Positions 22,684 to 32,830 of a DNA stretch of 64,000 bases are shown here, piece by piece; the stretch's first letter is position 1, and each line of letters begins with the position of its first letter. The notes beneath the pieces were generated by a model. The model was not told the DNA's origin and made no database searches. It was given only the letters and a program-made list of their open reading frames with translations. The stretch covers positions 806,001 through 870,000 of the forward strand of contig JARFIW010001452.1 in the NCBI GenBank assembly GCA_036346225.1, in the 5' to 3' direction. This DNA comes from Platerodrilus igneus (lineage: Eukaryota > Arthropoda > Insecta > Coleoptera > Lycidae). The position numbers and the translations under genes were made by a program.

Positions 22684-22689
22684 ATATAG

Positions 22690-23640
22690 TTGATATCTTC
22701 CTTTATCTCCTGGCATCTTCCACGTGCATCTAGCATGATGTTGAAATAATGTGTTTGTGATGTTTAAATTGAGTTTGTCGCAAAATTCTACCAGCCTATT
22801 TCTCGTGTCGTTTCTCGTGCCTAATCCAAATAAACTCGCTACCGCTCCTTCTCTTCCTTCACCTACCATTGCGTTAAAATCCCCAGTAATTATTAAATTT
22901 TTATGATCCTTTACGTATCTTAGTGTGTCTTTTATATCTTTGTAGATCGCTCCTACCTCTTCTTAACTGTAGCTAGAGGTGAGCATGTATACTTGTATTA
23001 TAACTGTATTTACCGGGTTAGGTTCTAATCTAACCATGAGTACTTTTTTGTTCTTCTGTAGGTAGTTAGTTTTCTACACAGCGTTCTATCTTTTTCCTTA
23101 TAACCATCCCGACACCTAAATTTTTTTTTATTATTTCTCTATAAATTACCCTAAAGTCTGCGCTCCAAACATCCTCCACCTCTGACCACCGAACTTCACA
23201 GATCCCTACTGTGCCCAATGCTAATCTATCCATTTTAATTCTCTAGCTTACCCATTTGCTTCATATTTGACATTCCACGCTCCGTGATGCAAAATATTCC
23301 CAACTCTTTTTTTAAACTTTTCAAATACATCCTCCAAAGAAGTCTCCTCCTGGAGATCCGAATGGGGCAATATTTTAACTCCGGAATTTTCTACCCCAGA
23401 GGATGCCATCATATTTAATAACAATTTCTGTACGCAGTGTACTTGGGATTTAATGTGGTGGTTTCCCATTGTTTTCCAGATGGCAGTAGTGTGTCCTAGA
23501 ATGCCATACCGGCCCCTATGGTATCTGCCACTAAATACCCCACTTGGTTTGGTTAAACCTGTAGTTCGGCTCTTTAGATCACTTAAACTCTCTAGTTTTC
23601 TACCCGTTCCAGTAATCTAGAAAATTTTCAAAGTGCAGGC
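22690..23640 (-). mobile_element. LINE fragment, copy 1 (5' half)
   Basis: The orientation is minus. The 5' end shares the leader (GTAGTGTGTCCTAGA near 23487-23501) with copy 2 at 43535. It then carries an endonuclease domain with GAWNV, a CEVRW-type segment kept here but lost in copy 2, VIIQVYMLTSS, and an Asn-His-rich stretch after the DFNA-type motif (LFGLGTRNDTRNRLVEFCD). The match stops at 22690, before the reverse transcriptase. LINE copies are usually 5'-truncated; this one lacks its 3' part, so a later deletion or rearrangement is implied. Confidence 0.75.
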
Positions 23641-23649
23641 CCATCACTC

Positions 23650-25090
23650 AAATCTCGTATTTTTCAGAAAAAAATTGCTCTTTTAAATAAAAGTAAACCG
23701 CTTAACGGGTATCTCAGCAAACTAACTCCTTTCCTAGATTCAAATGGTCTCTTCAGGGTGGGCGGTGAAGTAAACTACTTTATATTACCCTATGAATATA
23801 AGCATCCCCTCTTATTAGCCAAAATACGCTTTTGACCACCCATATTTGTGATCATTATCACAAGGCATCTTTGCATTCTGGCGTTTTAACTACTCAGGTG
23901 TTTATTCAACGCCATTATTGGATTAATTCTCTACGATCCCTTTTACGCAAGCATATTTTTAATTGCTTCAAGTGCTACAGATTAAAATGTAAACCACCGC
24001 CTGCTTTAATGTCCGATTTCCCTTCCGCTCGAGCTTTTACTGAAGTCGGCATTGACTTTGCGGGCCCTTTTCTATTGAAAACTTTCAAGAAAAAGAACGT
24101 CGCAATTAGAAAAACTTAGTTATGTGTTTTTGTATGCATGTGCACCAATGCTGTACACTTGGAAATCGTTTTGGAACTAATCACTACCTTACATGTGATT
24201 TTCCAATACCCACCCGAAGGTACTACATTGACCAGGAAGGGAGATTTTTTAAACTGAAAAATTTTGAATTTTGCCGAATCCTTGCTGTTCGTTGGACGAA
24301 GTAGTCATACACACACCACTACGCCACGGAGCCGCCTGAACGAATCACTACCGCATTTTTGGCTTGTTTTACCGGATTTGTATCTCGTAGGGGCACTCTG
24401 TCTACTTAATTTTCCGACTGCGGAACCAACTTTGTTGGTGCATTTCGCGAATTAAAGGACGCTTAAACTTGGCTTTTGCAAAATAAAGACCAGCTTTATA
24501 CCAACTTCGCCTCTCTACAAGTTTTTTTGATATTCATTCCTCCCAAAAGCCCTAATTTTGTTAGTATTTGGGAGTTCGAAAGTTTATTACATCGGCTTGT
24601 CGGGAATAGACTCCTTACTTTTGCAGACTTTAGCACACTTTTTATTAGGATTGAAGCGGTTCATAATAGTCGTCACTTGTGTTTTCTCTCCTCGAACCCT
24701 AATGATGGCACAAACTATCCTTCCTCACGGCATATTTTAATCGGCGCTCCCATTCTGGGTTTTCCGGAAATGCCAATCACCGAAAATATGTCACTTCGTA
24801 ATCGTTGGCAACTGCTCCGTCAAATTTTGTCCTCATTTTAGAAACGCTGAACCAACGAATATTTACATTCCCAATTTTTTTGTCCAAAATAGAACACTTG
24901 TATACCAAATTTATAACCCGAACAAGTAGTACCTTTATCTGGATCTTCGACTTCCCATCTTTCTTGGCCTATTGCTCGGGTAGAATAGGTCTTTCCAGGG
25001 CCTGACGGCGTTGTAAGTGTTGCCTCCGTCCGAACTGCTGGAAATATATTTATACGCCCGGTCAATAAACTACTCTCCCTCCCTATGGTT
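23650..25090 (+). pseudogene. BEL/Pao integrase, interrupted by a SINE
   Basis: The motifs come in BEL/Pao order: PFLDSNGLFRVGG (end of RNase H), ICDHYHKASLHSGVLTTQ (zinc-binding His), RHYWINSLR, CFKCYRLKC, then FTEVGIDFAGPF with the first catalytic Asp and AVHLEIVLELITT. The SINE at 24189-24342 follows. After it come FLACFTGFVSRRGT, DCGTNFVGAFREL (second Asp), RIEAVHNSRHLC, LSSNPNDGT, ILIGAPI, and the C-terminal PGPDGVV...RTAGNIFIRPVNKL. Several frameshifts and stops occur. Integrase joins retrotransposon cDNA to host DNA; this copy is dead. Confidence 0.88.
24189..24342 (-). mobile_element. SINE copy C, internally deleted, inside BEL integrase
   Basis: The sequence has the same 3' end as copy A (TTACATGTGATTTTCCAAT on plus) and the same head (CCACTACGCCACGGAGCCGC), but the centre is missing. 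It is flanked by the exact 10-bp duplication AATCACTACC at 24179-24188 and 24343-24352. Taking out the SINE and one duplicate restores the integrase reading ITTAFLACF. Confidence 0.9.
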
Positions 25091-25325
25091 GATTAATATA
25101 ACAACTTAATTTTTATTATTTTTTGAATATACTTTTTGTGTCTCCCGTTTACTTTAATTTCATTTTAATTTTGATATAATTTATTTAAATAAAATCACTT
25201 GTTTCCTATTCCGCATACTCCGTTCACTCCCGTACACTAGCGGGTAATCTGTAGTCCCCGTTTGGAGGAATTGCCAAACTACTTCATTGTCCTTCCCTTA
25301 AAATATTACATTTTAGGTGGTCGGT
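25091..25325. other. BEL 3' untranslated region
   Basis: Non-coding AT-rich sequence between the end of the integrase and the proposed LTR. A purine-rich AGGTGGTCGG (about 25314-25323) just before the TGTT start may be a remnant polypurine tract. Confidence 0.4.
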
Positions 25326-25575
25326 TATGTTCGCGCCATCTCGTGCCCGATATACTCGCGCACCGGTAATGTTCCGGACAAAAGTGATAAGCCAAGTGTG
25401 TGTGTTCAATTGACTCTCGAAGTGCACGGTTCGTCTCTTCCGAAGTTGAAGTAATTAGTGCACACTACCTAATTTAGTAAGTTCACAATTATTCCTGCCT
25501 ACATTATTTTATATTTATTGTGTATTTGCAATATTTATTAAATTCCTTAAATTCCTGGCTTTCTACGTCAAAACA
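25326..25575 (+). repeat. putative BEL/Pao 3' LTR
   Basis: The segment begins TGTTCGCGCCATCTCGTG and can be closed at TCAAAACA, giving TGTT...AACA inverted ends and 250 bp. It is GC-richer at the start, as in many BEL LTRs. Only one copy is present because the 5' part of the element is missing, so the borders are not confirmed by a second LTR. The right border also coincides with the open frame that follows. Confidence 0.45.
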
Positions 25576-25887
25576 GTATACATAGGTAGGACAAAACGCT
25601 CAATTAATACGAGTTTAAAAGATAATTTAAGTTACCTTAAATCACAATATTACTCTATAAGTCACTCGGACATAAAATCATCGTTTGCACAACATCTTAA
25701 ATCACAATTACCTGATTGTAAAGTTTTACAACCAACTAATTCCTACTGGAAGTCGGTCTTTATTAAAAGCTTTAACATAGAAACAGCGTTATTAAACAAC
25801 AACATACAATTTTTAAATGAAATGTCAGCGTGGAATACGAATAATTTTGCAAATTTATTTTTGAACACCAATCAGAACCCAGGTTAA
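25561..25887 (+). pseudogene. GIY-YIG endonuclease remnant, Penelope-like
   Basis: About 108 codons without ATG are open to TAA at 25885. They begin KTVYIGRTKRSINTSLKDN, a GIY-YIG signature (YIG followed by T-x-R). Next come KSSFAQHLKS and LQPTNSYWKSVFIKSFNIE, then LLNNN and FLNEMSAWN, the same order as the C-terminal endonuclease domain of Penelope-like retroelements. The expected Glu in the last helix region is not obvious. The protein end followed by AT-rich sequence fits the 3' end of such an element. It abuts the BEL LTR directly. Confidence 0.55.
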
Positions 25888-25889
25888 TA

Positions 25890-26140
25890 CGTTCCAAATT
25901 ATTATTTTTTTAACGATCTATATCACATTAGCAATCTGTTTATCTTATTTGTAACTGTGATATAAGGTGTATGTTTGGTTAAAATGTATTGCTTAATGGA
26001 ATCATATGAAACTTTCTGAGTATTACATACTCAAGCTCTTACTATCTCATTAGCTTTAATTCACATTTAGATTGTTTTTTTTACTGCTTTTAAATCAGAA
26101 TTATAACAGGTCACGCCACCTACAGTTTAATATTCTAACT
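25890..26140. other. possible 3' UTR, no gene
   Basis: AT-rich. Nothing recognised. Confidence 0.4.
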
Positions 26141-26147
26141 TGTTGCA

Positions 26148-26298
26148 GCGACGCCTGAATCATCCGACGTATCTGACATAGACGATCGTGACATTTGTGA
26201 CGATGATGAGGGAACGGTGCACAAATGCATCTTCTTACTTTTTCCAATTGTATATGATTACGTTGAGAAATTCATCAAATATCGTGATACATACTGAA
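26148..26298 (+). other. exon-like acidic open segment
   Basis: The segment follows TTGTTGCAG and is open for about 50 codons to TGA. It starts with an acidic stretch (TPESSDVSDIDDRDICDDDE). It may be a remnant exon of the same transcription unit as the segments at 26725, 27311 and 27683, all on plus; this is inference only. Confidence 0.25.
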
Positions 26299-26724
26299 AG
26301 TAATTTCATCAGTACTTCAGATGACGTTTTTTTTATTTTCTAGAATTTAAAAGTTGACCAGCACAACGATTCTCGCTTAGGTGCGCACCATTTCCCCACT
26401 TCCCCTTAAGTTTAATCCACATGTTATCTAAAATAGGAACATTTTCGTATTTTATATTGTGTATAACGTTTATATTAAATTTCAAGTTATGATTGGTCTT
26501 GAAAATGGTCGGATATATTAGATCATTATGCGACCGAAACTTATTGAACTAGATTCAATATTTCTTGATGGATTTAACCATTTTTTAACAAAGATTGTTT
26601 TAATAGATAATTTGTGGGACAGATATAATTTACTTGAATTTGTTACAACTGTGGTTCCCATTTGTAGTATAAATCGATATATTTCGAAGAAAAAAAAGCA
26701 TTAGGTAGTTTATTTGCAGGGTAT

Positions 26725-26985
26725 TATACGTTATGGTAAACCAGAGAATCTAATAGACAACGCGATTAATAAATTAGAACTATGAATCATTATCCAAAAT
26801 TGTTTTCAGCTATGGCCGAGGAGCTAAGAACTCAAGTGCTGATTATTTGCTCTACACGTATGAAAACAAGAACTTTAAACCTACCACACAGTATCAGTGA
26901 AGGTATTTTACTGAACGATCAAGCAACCTTTAAGATGCCTGAGACGATTAAATTTACCAAAATATATCTAAATAAACTAAAATGA
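26725..26985 (+). other. open segment, unknown
   Basis: Coding-like plus-strand sequence with one in-frame stop (near 26780). It includes PKLFSAMAEELRTQVLIICS and LNLPHSISEGILLNDQATF, ending in TGA at 26983. It looks like protein-derived sequence, but I recognise no family. Confidence 0.3.
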
Positions 26986-27310
26986 ATTTTTTTTGCGTAT
27001 CATTAACATTTCTTATGTTGTAATATTTTGTTAAATTAATAGCACTTCTCAGTGGGATACCACGCATAAATATATATTATGAAACCTAAATTAATACTTC
27101 TTGTCGTTACAACAATTTGATAAGCTGCTGAGCAACGTTATTACACTGTAGCCACTTGGAATTTAAAATATTCCTTCCAATTACGAAAGACATAACCTAA
27201 TGATGAATTCATTTGCAGCTAATGTTTATTACTAGCGTGTCATATTTTAGAAAGAAATTATGTGATCGATTTGCAATTTAGCAACGTAATTGATCAGTAA
27301 AGCGGCGCAA

Positions 27311-27462
27311 GCATGATGAATTACACAGAGGAGCAGTTCAACAAGTATAGTAGATCCGATTATAATATGAAACTCCAATTTTTAAAGGCATTAGATAAAG
27401 CTGAAAACGTTCAGGTTTATTGCTCATTTTCAATAAAAGGGGAAAAGCATTATGTCATTTAA
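27311..27462 (+). other. small open segment, unknown
   Basis: The frame starts with ATG-ATG and is open for about 49 codons (MNYTEEQFNKYSRSDYNMKL). There is no family match. The preceding 26986-27310 and following 27463-27680 are AT-rich and empty. Confidence 0.2.
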
Positions 27463-27682
27463 AATGTACTTTCTGTTTTTAAATATACAAAATGGAGCAA
27501 GTGTAGACACCAATTTGAATTGGTAAACTTCTAATTAACCCACCTTTCTTGAAGACTTCAGGGTTGATTGTTTAAACGAAACAATAAATTAATCTATTCT
27601 ACTACAGACCAAACTTTTATTGAACAACTCTACGTGTAAGCATTGATTACTGTCACATACTTTAGCACTATTTAAAAGATTG

Positions 27683-27833
27683 ATGACATTGACTATTTGC
27701 ATAAAAGAGAAAATGAAAATCTTAGTAACTATCGGCGGCAAAATATTGAACCCAGTGCCTCCTCCTCGTCAGGAGAAGAAATAATTGAAATGGCTTTGGA
27801 TCGATCACCATCATCTGACAAGAATGAGGACTA
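27683..27833 (+). other. candidate last exon overlapping first satellite unit
   Basis: The segment begins after an acceptor-like TTTAAAAG and is open to TAA at 27831. It reads DIDYLHKRENENLSNYRRQN, then a Ser run, GEEIIEMALDRSPSSDKNED. The Ser/Glu-rich tail is coding-like. Its last 65 bases also align with the satellite unit (see 27768-27959). The exon status is inference. Confidence 0.3.
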
Positions 27834-27964
27834 ATAACTCTCGCAAGATTATTATAAATTTCGTAAGAAAAAGAAATCATTTATATGGTTTTGCAATCGA
27901 CCACATTCACCCTGCAAGAAAAGGGTCCAATATTTTCTTATAAACTCCTAATATCTGTTGGCAG
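27768..27964. repeat. 95-bp satellite array, left remnant (two units)
   Basis: Two diverged monomers end at the gypsy insertion. The second reads ATATGGTTTTGCAATCGACC, then CCTGCAAGAAAAGGGTCCAAT and CTCCTAATATCTGTTGGCAG, in step with the main array to the right. The first is more diverged but keeps CACCATC, ACAAGAATGAGGACTAAT and TCGTAAGAAAAAGAAATC. GGCAG at 27960-27964 is the left copy of the gypsy target duplication. Confidence 0.8.
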
Positions 27965-28087
27965 TATTATATACTGATTCTATAAACACGTTTTAAATAA
28001 TTACATTCTGAATTATTCCTATCAATCACGATAATTATTCTATCTCGATTGACACCTGTCATTTTTCCCAACAGCTCATATATGTCA
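27965..28087 (-). repeat. gypsy 3' LTR
   Basis: On minus it starts TGACATATATGAGCTGTTGG and ends AGTATATAATA. It aligns end to end with the split 5' LTR, and the two are exactly equal in length once the hAT and one duplicate are removed. Confidence 0.85.
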
Positions 28088-28099
28088 GTCCTCCACCGC
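28088..28099 (-). other. gypsy polypurine tract
   Basis: Minus strand GCGGTGGAGGAC directly precedes the LTR start TGACAT. It is the usual primer for plus-strand DNA synthesis. Confidence 0.6.
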
Positions 28100-28120
28100 A
28101 ATTCTGAAGGCAGGGAGGAT

Positions 28121-29088
28121 TTAGTCGATGTGACGGCGCCACACATCGTGCCTGTCTGTTGTCACTTGTAACTTAACTTGTCGAGACGTCGGGCAACAGT
28201 GGCGAAACGCCATCTCTCCAGGGCTTGCGTAGACACGGACTTGTACTCTGTCTCCAGGTTTGAAATCTTTTGTGACACGTCGTGGACTGTCTCTTCGATT
28301 AGACTGATTCATACGGTGCGGTCTGCCACATATCACGTGCAAGATTGTGCGTGAGTCTCTTCCAAACATTAGTTGATAAGGAGTTAAACCCGTAGCGTTT
28401 GGAGTGCGGCGAAGAATATTTTTAATAGTGACAGTTTTATCTTGTAGGCATCCTCCTTGAATATTCATGGAACGTAGAGACTTTTTAACTGTCTGAACAG
28501 TGCGTTCCGCTAAGCCATTATAGCAGGATAATATGGTGCGCAAGTTCTGTGAATAATGCCGTGTTCTCTCAAGAAATGCTCAAACTCTGTAGATACAAAT
28601 TGCCTTCCGTTATCGGAGACTACGGTGAGCGGATGACCAAACGTGCAGAATAGTTCTTTTAGTTTGTTAATACACCAAGTGCTAGTGGTAGTTTTTGCAG
28701 GTATTATCTCCACCCATTTGGTGAAAGCATCCACGTTTATGAAGAGCTGTTGACCGACGCAAGGTCCTGCAAAATCAATGTGGATACGTTCCCAGGGCCC
28801 ACCGGGATCTTCCCACTAGTGGGCAGTTTTTTCTTTGGTTTATTTTGATTGAGTCTACATTCTCTACATGAGTTCGCTTCGTTTAGATGTCCTTGTCCAA
28901 TATACATAACTTCGAGTTAGTGTTTCCATTTTCACTATGCCGATGTGTACAGTGTGCAATTCGGCTAATATTAGATGACGCAAACTCTCAGTGATCATCA
29001 TTCGTATGCCTTTAAGGATGCAATTGTTGTGTAGCGTTAGTTCGTTGTTTATGTATCCGTATTGCGTTAGATTCACACCACTACGCAA
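28121..29088 (-). pseudogene. gypsy integrase, frameshifted
   Basis: The N-terminal zinc-binding part is at 28864-29088 (LAELHTVHIGIVKMETLTRS, with the YVYW motif). The core reads RIHIDFAGPC, NVDAFTKWVEI (first Asp), VVSDNGRQFVS (second Asp) and GLAERTVQTVKK (third, Glu). A C-terminal region with GDRVQVRVYASPG follows. All three catalytic residues are encoded. A frameshift near 28525 separates the second Asp from the Glu, and stops break the zinc-binding region, so no full integrase can be made. Confidence 0.9.
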
Positions 29089-29204
29089 TATAATTAATAA
29101 TTTCTTAAGTTCGTGATCTTTTTCAGTTTTTTGTTCTAATTTATCTTGGGTTATCGTTAATTTATATAAGTGATTTGTTTGGAAATTACTATGTTGGTCT
29201 ACTT

Positions 29205-30330
29205 AGTTATCTGGTGTGACTTCTACAAGAAATCTTGAGAGGTAATCTGCATTTGAATTTTTAGCTGATTGGCGATATTCTATATTGTAGTCAAACCCAG
29301 ACAGGAAATGGGCGTAGTGGAATAGTCTCATCGTACTAAGAGCTGGTAGGGTTTTATGTGGATGGAAAATTGATGTAAGTGGTTTATTGTCTGTAATTAA
29401 AGTAAACTTTCGCCCGTAGCAGCAGTTGAAAATTTTTTTTAAGGCCCAATATATAGCCGTGGTTTCCTTATCAATCTGACTATATTTTCTTTCACTACTT
29501 GTGAGTGTTCATGATGCGAATGCAATCGGTCTATCATTCCCATTTGGTAGTCTGTGAGATAATATGGCTCCCAGACCCATTGGAGAAGCATTCGTGACCA
29601 AGACCATTGGTTTCTTTGGTTCGAAATGCATAAGAATATTTTTTGCTAGCGATGTCTTTCTTTATCTTCTTGAATGCGTTTTCACATTCCTTTGTCCATA
29701 CAAAATCTTATTTTTTTTGTCATTTATTTAAAGGTCCAGTTATTGTTGCGAGATTTTTTTGAAAGAAATGACATTTGTCTTTATTCAAACGTAAATTATT
29801 TTCCTTAAGTTTTTCAAGTACTTGTTCCAGTCGTAAAAGTAGTTGTTCTTCGTTTGATTCCTGTACGATTATGTCATCAAAGGAACGTTTAACTCCGTCA
29901 ATTCCTTGTAACAGTCTATCCATAAATTTTTGCCACAGATTTGAGGCTACTTCCACTCCAAACATTAATCTGTTTACTTTAAAAGTACCCTTGTGTGTGC
30001 TCAGTGTCTGGAATAGCGCACTTGCATCATCCATAACCATATTAAGATATGCCTGACAGATATCAAGTGTACAGAATAACTTAGCTCCGTTCATTTCTGA
30101 GAGGACATTCTCGATTATCGGAATAAGATACCGTTCATCTTTTATAACTTTATTCACTGTTGCTTTATAATCTGCACATAGGCGAATTCTATCGTTAGGT
30201 TTTACGACTGGTACAACCGGTGTACCCCAATCTGATTGACCGATTTTCGTAATTATACCTACTGCATAAAGTCTATCGATTTCTTTGTCTACTTTTTTTT
30301 AAAGCGTATGTAATTCTACGTGGTTTTATA
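29205..30330 (-). pseudogene. gypsy reverse transcriptase and RNase H, degraded
   Basis: The reverse transcriptase runs from VVKPNDRIRLCADYKATVNK through KLFCTLDICQAYLNM (first catalytic Asp) and LMFGVEVAS to a SFDDIIVQ motif where the usual reading is YxDD. RNase H at 29205-29700 shows ALKKIF, LITDNKPL and YRQSAKNSNADYLSR in several frames. Clean sequence is limited to 29720-30157; on both sides stops and frameshifts are common. Confidence 0.88.
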
Positions 30331-30479
30331 AAAATTGGTTGCACGTTTCCTAATAAGCTAAGATGTCCACAATATGCTGGTATGTATTTTGCCAAGATCG
30401 TGTTTGAATACGATCGTGGAGTATGTTTTTAATAGATCGTCTAGTTTAGGATATTGTTCTACTTGCAAGGTTCAGATAT

Positions 30480-30985
30480 CAGCTAGATTTACTTTAAGGA
30501 TTTTCATCCAGTTCCTGCCTAATATACAGGTTTGTCGATTATGAATAGTTTCCATGAAATGATTCATGTTTATAAGTCCAGTTGACATATGTGACTCCAA
30601 TTGGCCTGATGATCTCACCAGTGTAAGTTTTCATCTGTATGTCGGTATCGTGTAGCTTGCTGGTGAGTTTTAGTTCTTTAAACAGCTTAAAAGATATCAA
30701 CGATAGGGTAGCGCCAGTTTCAACTCCATTCGGATATTATTATTTTCAACTGTTACAGTAATCATGTATTTTTGTCCGTCATATCTGTGTGTATCATATT
30801 TATGTCACAGGCGCTGTCACTACTAGTGCAGTTCTTCGCATTAGTGAACTTCTCTTTTCTTTTGTAGCCATACTCTACCTAAATGACCTCTGCGGTTACA
30901 TTTGTAGCATGTGTCGTTATTGCCCCCGCAGTCTTTAGCATTATGATCGTCCTTGCCGCATCTGAAACATTTCTCTTTTAGGTCA
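30480..30985 (-). pseudogene. gypsy protease and gag zinc knuckles
   Basis: Two CCHC knuckles lie at 30868-30973. The first, CFRCGKDDHNAKDC, is complete. The second, CYKCNRRGHLGRVW, has Trp (TGG) where its final Cys is expected. The protease motif reads VETGATLSLIS near 30700-30730, with Glu in place of the catalytic Asp of D-T/S-G. Both changes would disable the functions: RNA packaging for the knuckle, polyprotein cleavage for the protease. Confidence 0.75.
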
Positions 30986-30989
30986 CAAA

Positions 30990-31971
30990 AGCTAATTGAG
31001 GATTTTGTATTGGCTGCTGTAGGGTTCTAGTTGATTTTTTATTACTAGTGGTGTTGTCGAAATTTTATTTATTCTATCTTCTTGGTCTGCTTTGTGAAGC
31101 GACATAATTTTATTCTCTGTTTTACTCATCTCAATTGCTGTTGCCATTTGAATTAATTCTTGAAATGAGAATGTTTTTCTCTCTTGTAGAATTCTCGTTC
31201 AAATTTCTCCATCACGTAAACTTCTTACAAATTGTATGGTAAAAAGTTTTCAGCAATAGATTTTTTTACAATTTGAGCAATTGAAGTCACAGACTGTAGC
31301 TGATTTTTTTAGTTCTGAAGCATATGAAGCAAGTTTCATTTTCATTTTGTAAGTGTGAGATAAATTTGTGTTGAAGTGTCCATTGACTCGGATGTGGATC
31401 TATGTATTCCTCTAAATTTTTATTAACTGTTCAAAACTCATGCTAAGCGGATCCTCCGGGGAGAAGAGGTGATATATTCTCTCGTGTAATTCAGGCGAGA
31501 GTGTCGCTAAGAAGACGTAAACCTTCGTACGAGGTTCATGGATATAGTTCAGTGTGAAATAGAATTGTATTCTTCTAATAAAATTGTTAAACGATTCTTT
31601 TCTTGTAACGGTTGTAAGGGTATTTTCGATAAGGTAGAGCTAAGATTATTAAACGTCGTGCTACCTGTAGCTAGTGGCGTAACAGTTGCGTTCTTTCTAA
31701 AACCTATAAGTTTCGTCTTGACAATCGTGAACATTTCTTGAAATTCGAAACGATATTGCATTTCCGCGTCCAGTTTAGACTCTTCTATTTCTAATTCTTT
31801 ATCTTTTTGTACCTGTTCAAACTGTGTTAAGCTGTTCGAAAGAAAGTGTATCGTTGTTGTAATTTCATCGTAAGTCATTTCTGTTCTTAACGCCAGGAAT
31901 GTTTCGGTACGCGTGACTGATCCGCGTAGCACAACGCAGTTTTTTTTTAATTTAGCTAAATTGCTAGCCAT
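30990..31971 (-). pseudogene. gypsy gag
   Basis: The gag start is ATG at 31971 (MASNLAKLKKNC), overlapping the primer-binding site. 31549-31971 is open for 140 codons with a helical, charged product (FEQVQKDKELEIEESKLDAE). Further gag sequence continues with stops and frameshifts towards the zinc knuckles (PSPEDPLSMSFEQLIKNLEE-like near 31400-31480). It is the structural protein of the retrotransposon particle. Confidence 0.7.
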
Positions 31972-31979
31972 CGTCGCCA
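31971..31979 (-). other. gypsy primer-binding site
   Basis: The minus strand reads TGGCGACGA, three bases downstream of the 5' LTR. Its complement TCGTCGCCA equals the 3' end of a serine tRNA with CCA, so tRNA-Ser is the likely primer. Confidence 0.6.
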
Positions 31980-31982
31980 GAA

Positions 31983-31998
31983 TATTATATACTAAATC
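31983..31998 (-). repeat. gypsy 5' LTR, inner part
   Basis: These sixteen bases of the LTR are separated from the rest (35544-35650) by the hAT insertion; the hAT duplicate ACTAAATC is its last 8 bases. Confidence 0.85.
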
Positions 31999-32019
31999 TA
32001 GTGGCGCAACTACGGTGGG

Positions 32020-32050
32020 GGGGGGGGGCTATGGGGGCTGAAGCCCCCCC
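32020..32050 (+). other. G13 run and C7 palindrome in hAT left end
   Basis: A long G homopolymer is followed by GGGGGCTGAAGCCCCCC, which can fold back on itself. It could form G-quadruplex or hairpin structure and could also be a sequencing weak point. Confidence 0.7.
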
Positions 32051-32830
32051 GAGGAGCTCAATATTTTTTAAAATGTATCACTTTGAATTGCGAAACCGTG
32101 TTTTGAAACAGCGGCACTGACAAGCGACGATGAATTAATAGCGGATTGACGCCCTATATTCACTTTCCATAATAGTTATTTTGGCCCAAAACTTTGAATT
32201 TAAAGTTGTAGAGATAACCTTAATACAACCTCACTTTGCATGCATTGATAGTGTAATTGTTATGGACGCAACTATAAAAACAGATTTCAATTGAATCGTT
32301 GTGCCAAAATTACAATCATGAATAGAGTAGATATTCTGTAAGGTCACCCCGAGTCCCGAAGTGTCGCTTGCTTATATTCTATGGGACTATTAATACTATA
32401 TTTACCTGCTACATAACTTGCATGCGCATGCTACACCCCCAAGCAATTTAACCCAACGTTTATAGTTCGTTGAACTTGAAACGGTACTTCTTTCTTATCA
32501 CCTACATCAAGTTGTAGAACAGAAAATACTTAACTACCCCACCAGCTTCATTGTTGTGTCAGATTTCATTGTGTGTTCTCGGTAACGAAATAATTTTACT
32601 GCTACAAGGCTACAACACTATTTCATGTGCCAATTGCGTTGCGTGTGTTTGCGTTGAATTAAAAATTTAATTGAATTATTGTCGAGGTTTAGTTGCATTA
32701 AAGTTAAAACTAAGAATTAAGTATTAAGTGTCGTATTTAAATATAACATTTAAGTTATTTTCAAAAGTTCGGTTAAGTTTACGGTATTAATTTAAATTTG
32801 ATTTCTCTGGTGAATTTTATAAATCTCAAA

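Noticed and set aside
27956..28073. Alternative gypsy LTR borders TGTTGG...CCCAACA
   Set aside because: The TGTTGGCAG part belongs to the flanking satellite unit; only borders 27965-28087 give equal LTR lengths, an adjacent polypurine tract and the exact GGCAG duplication.
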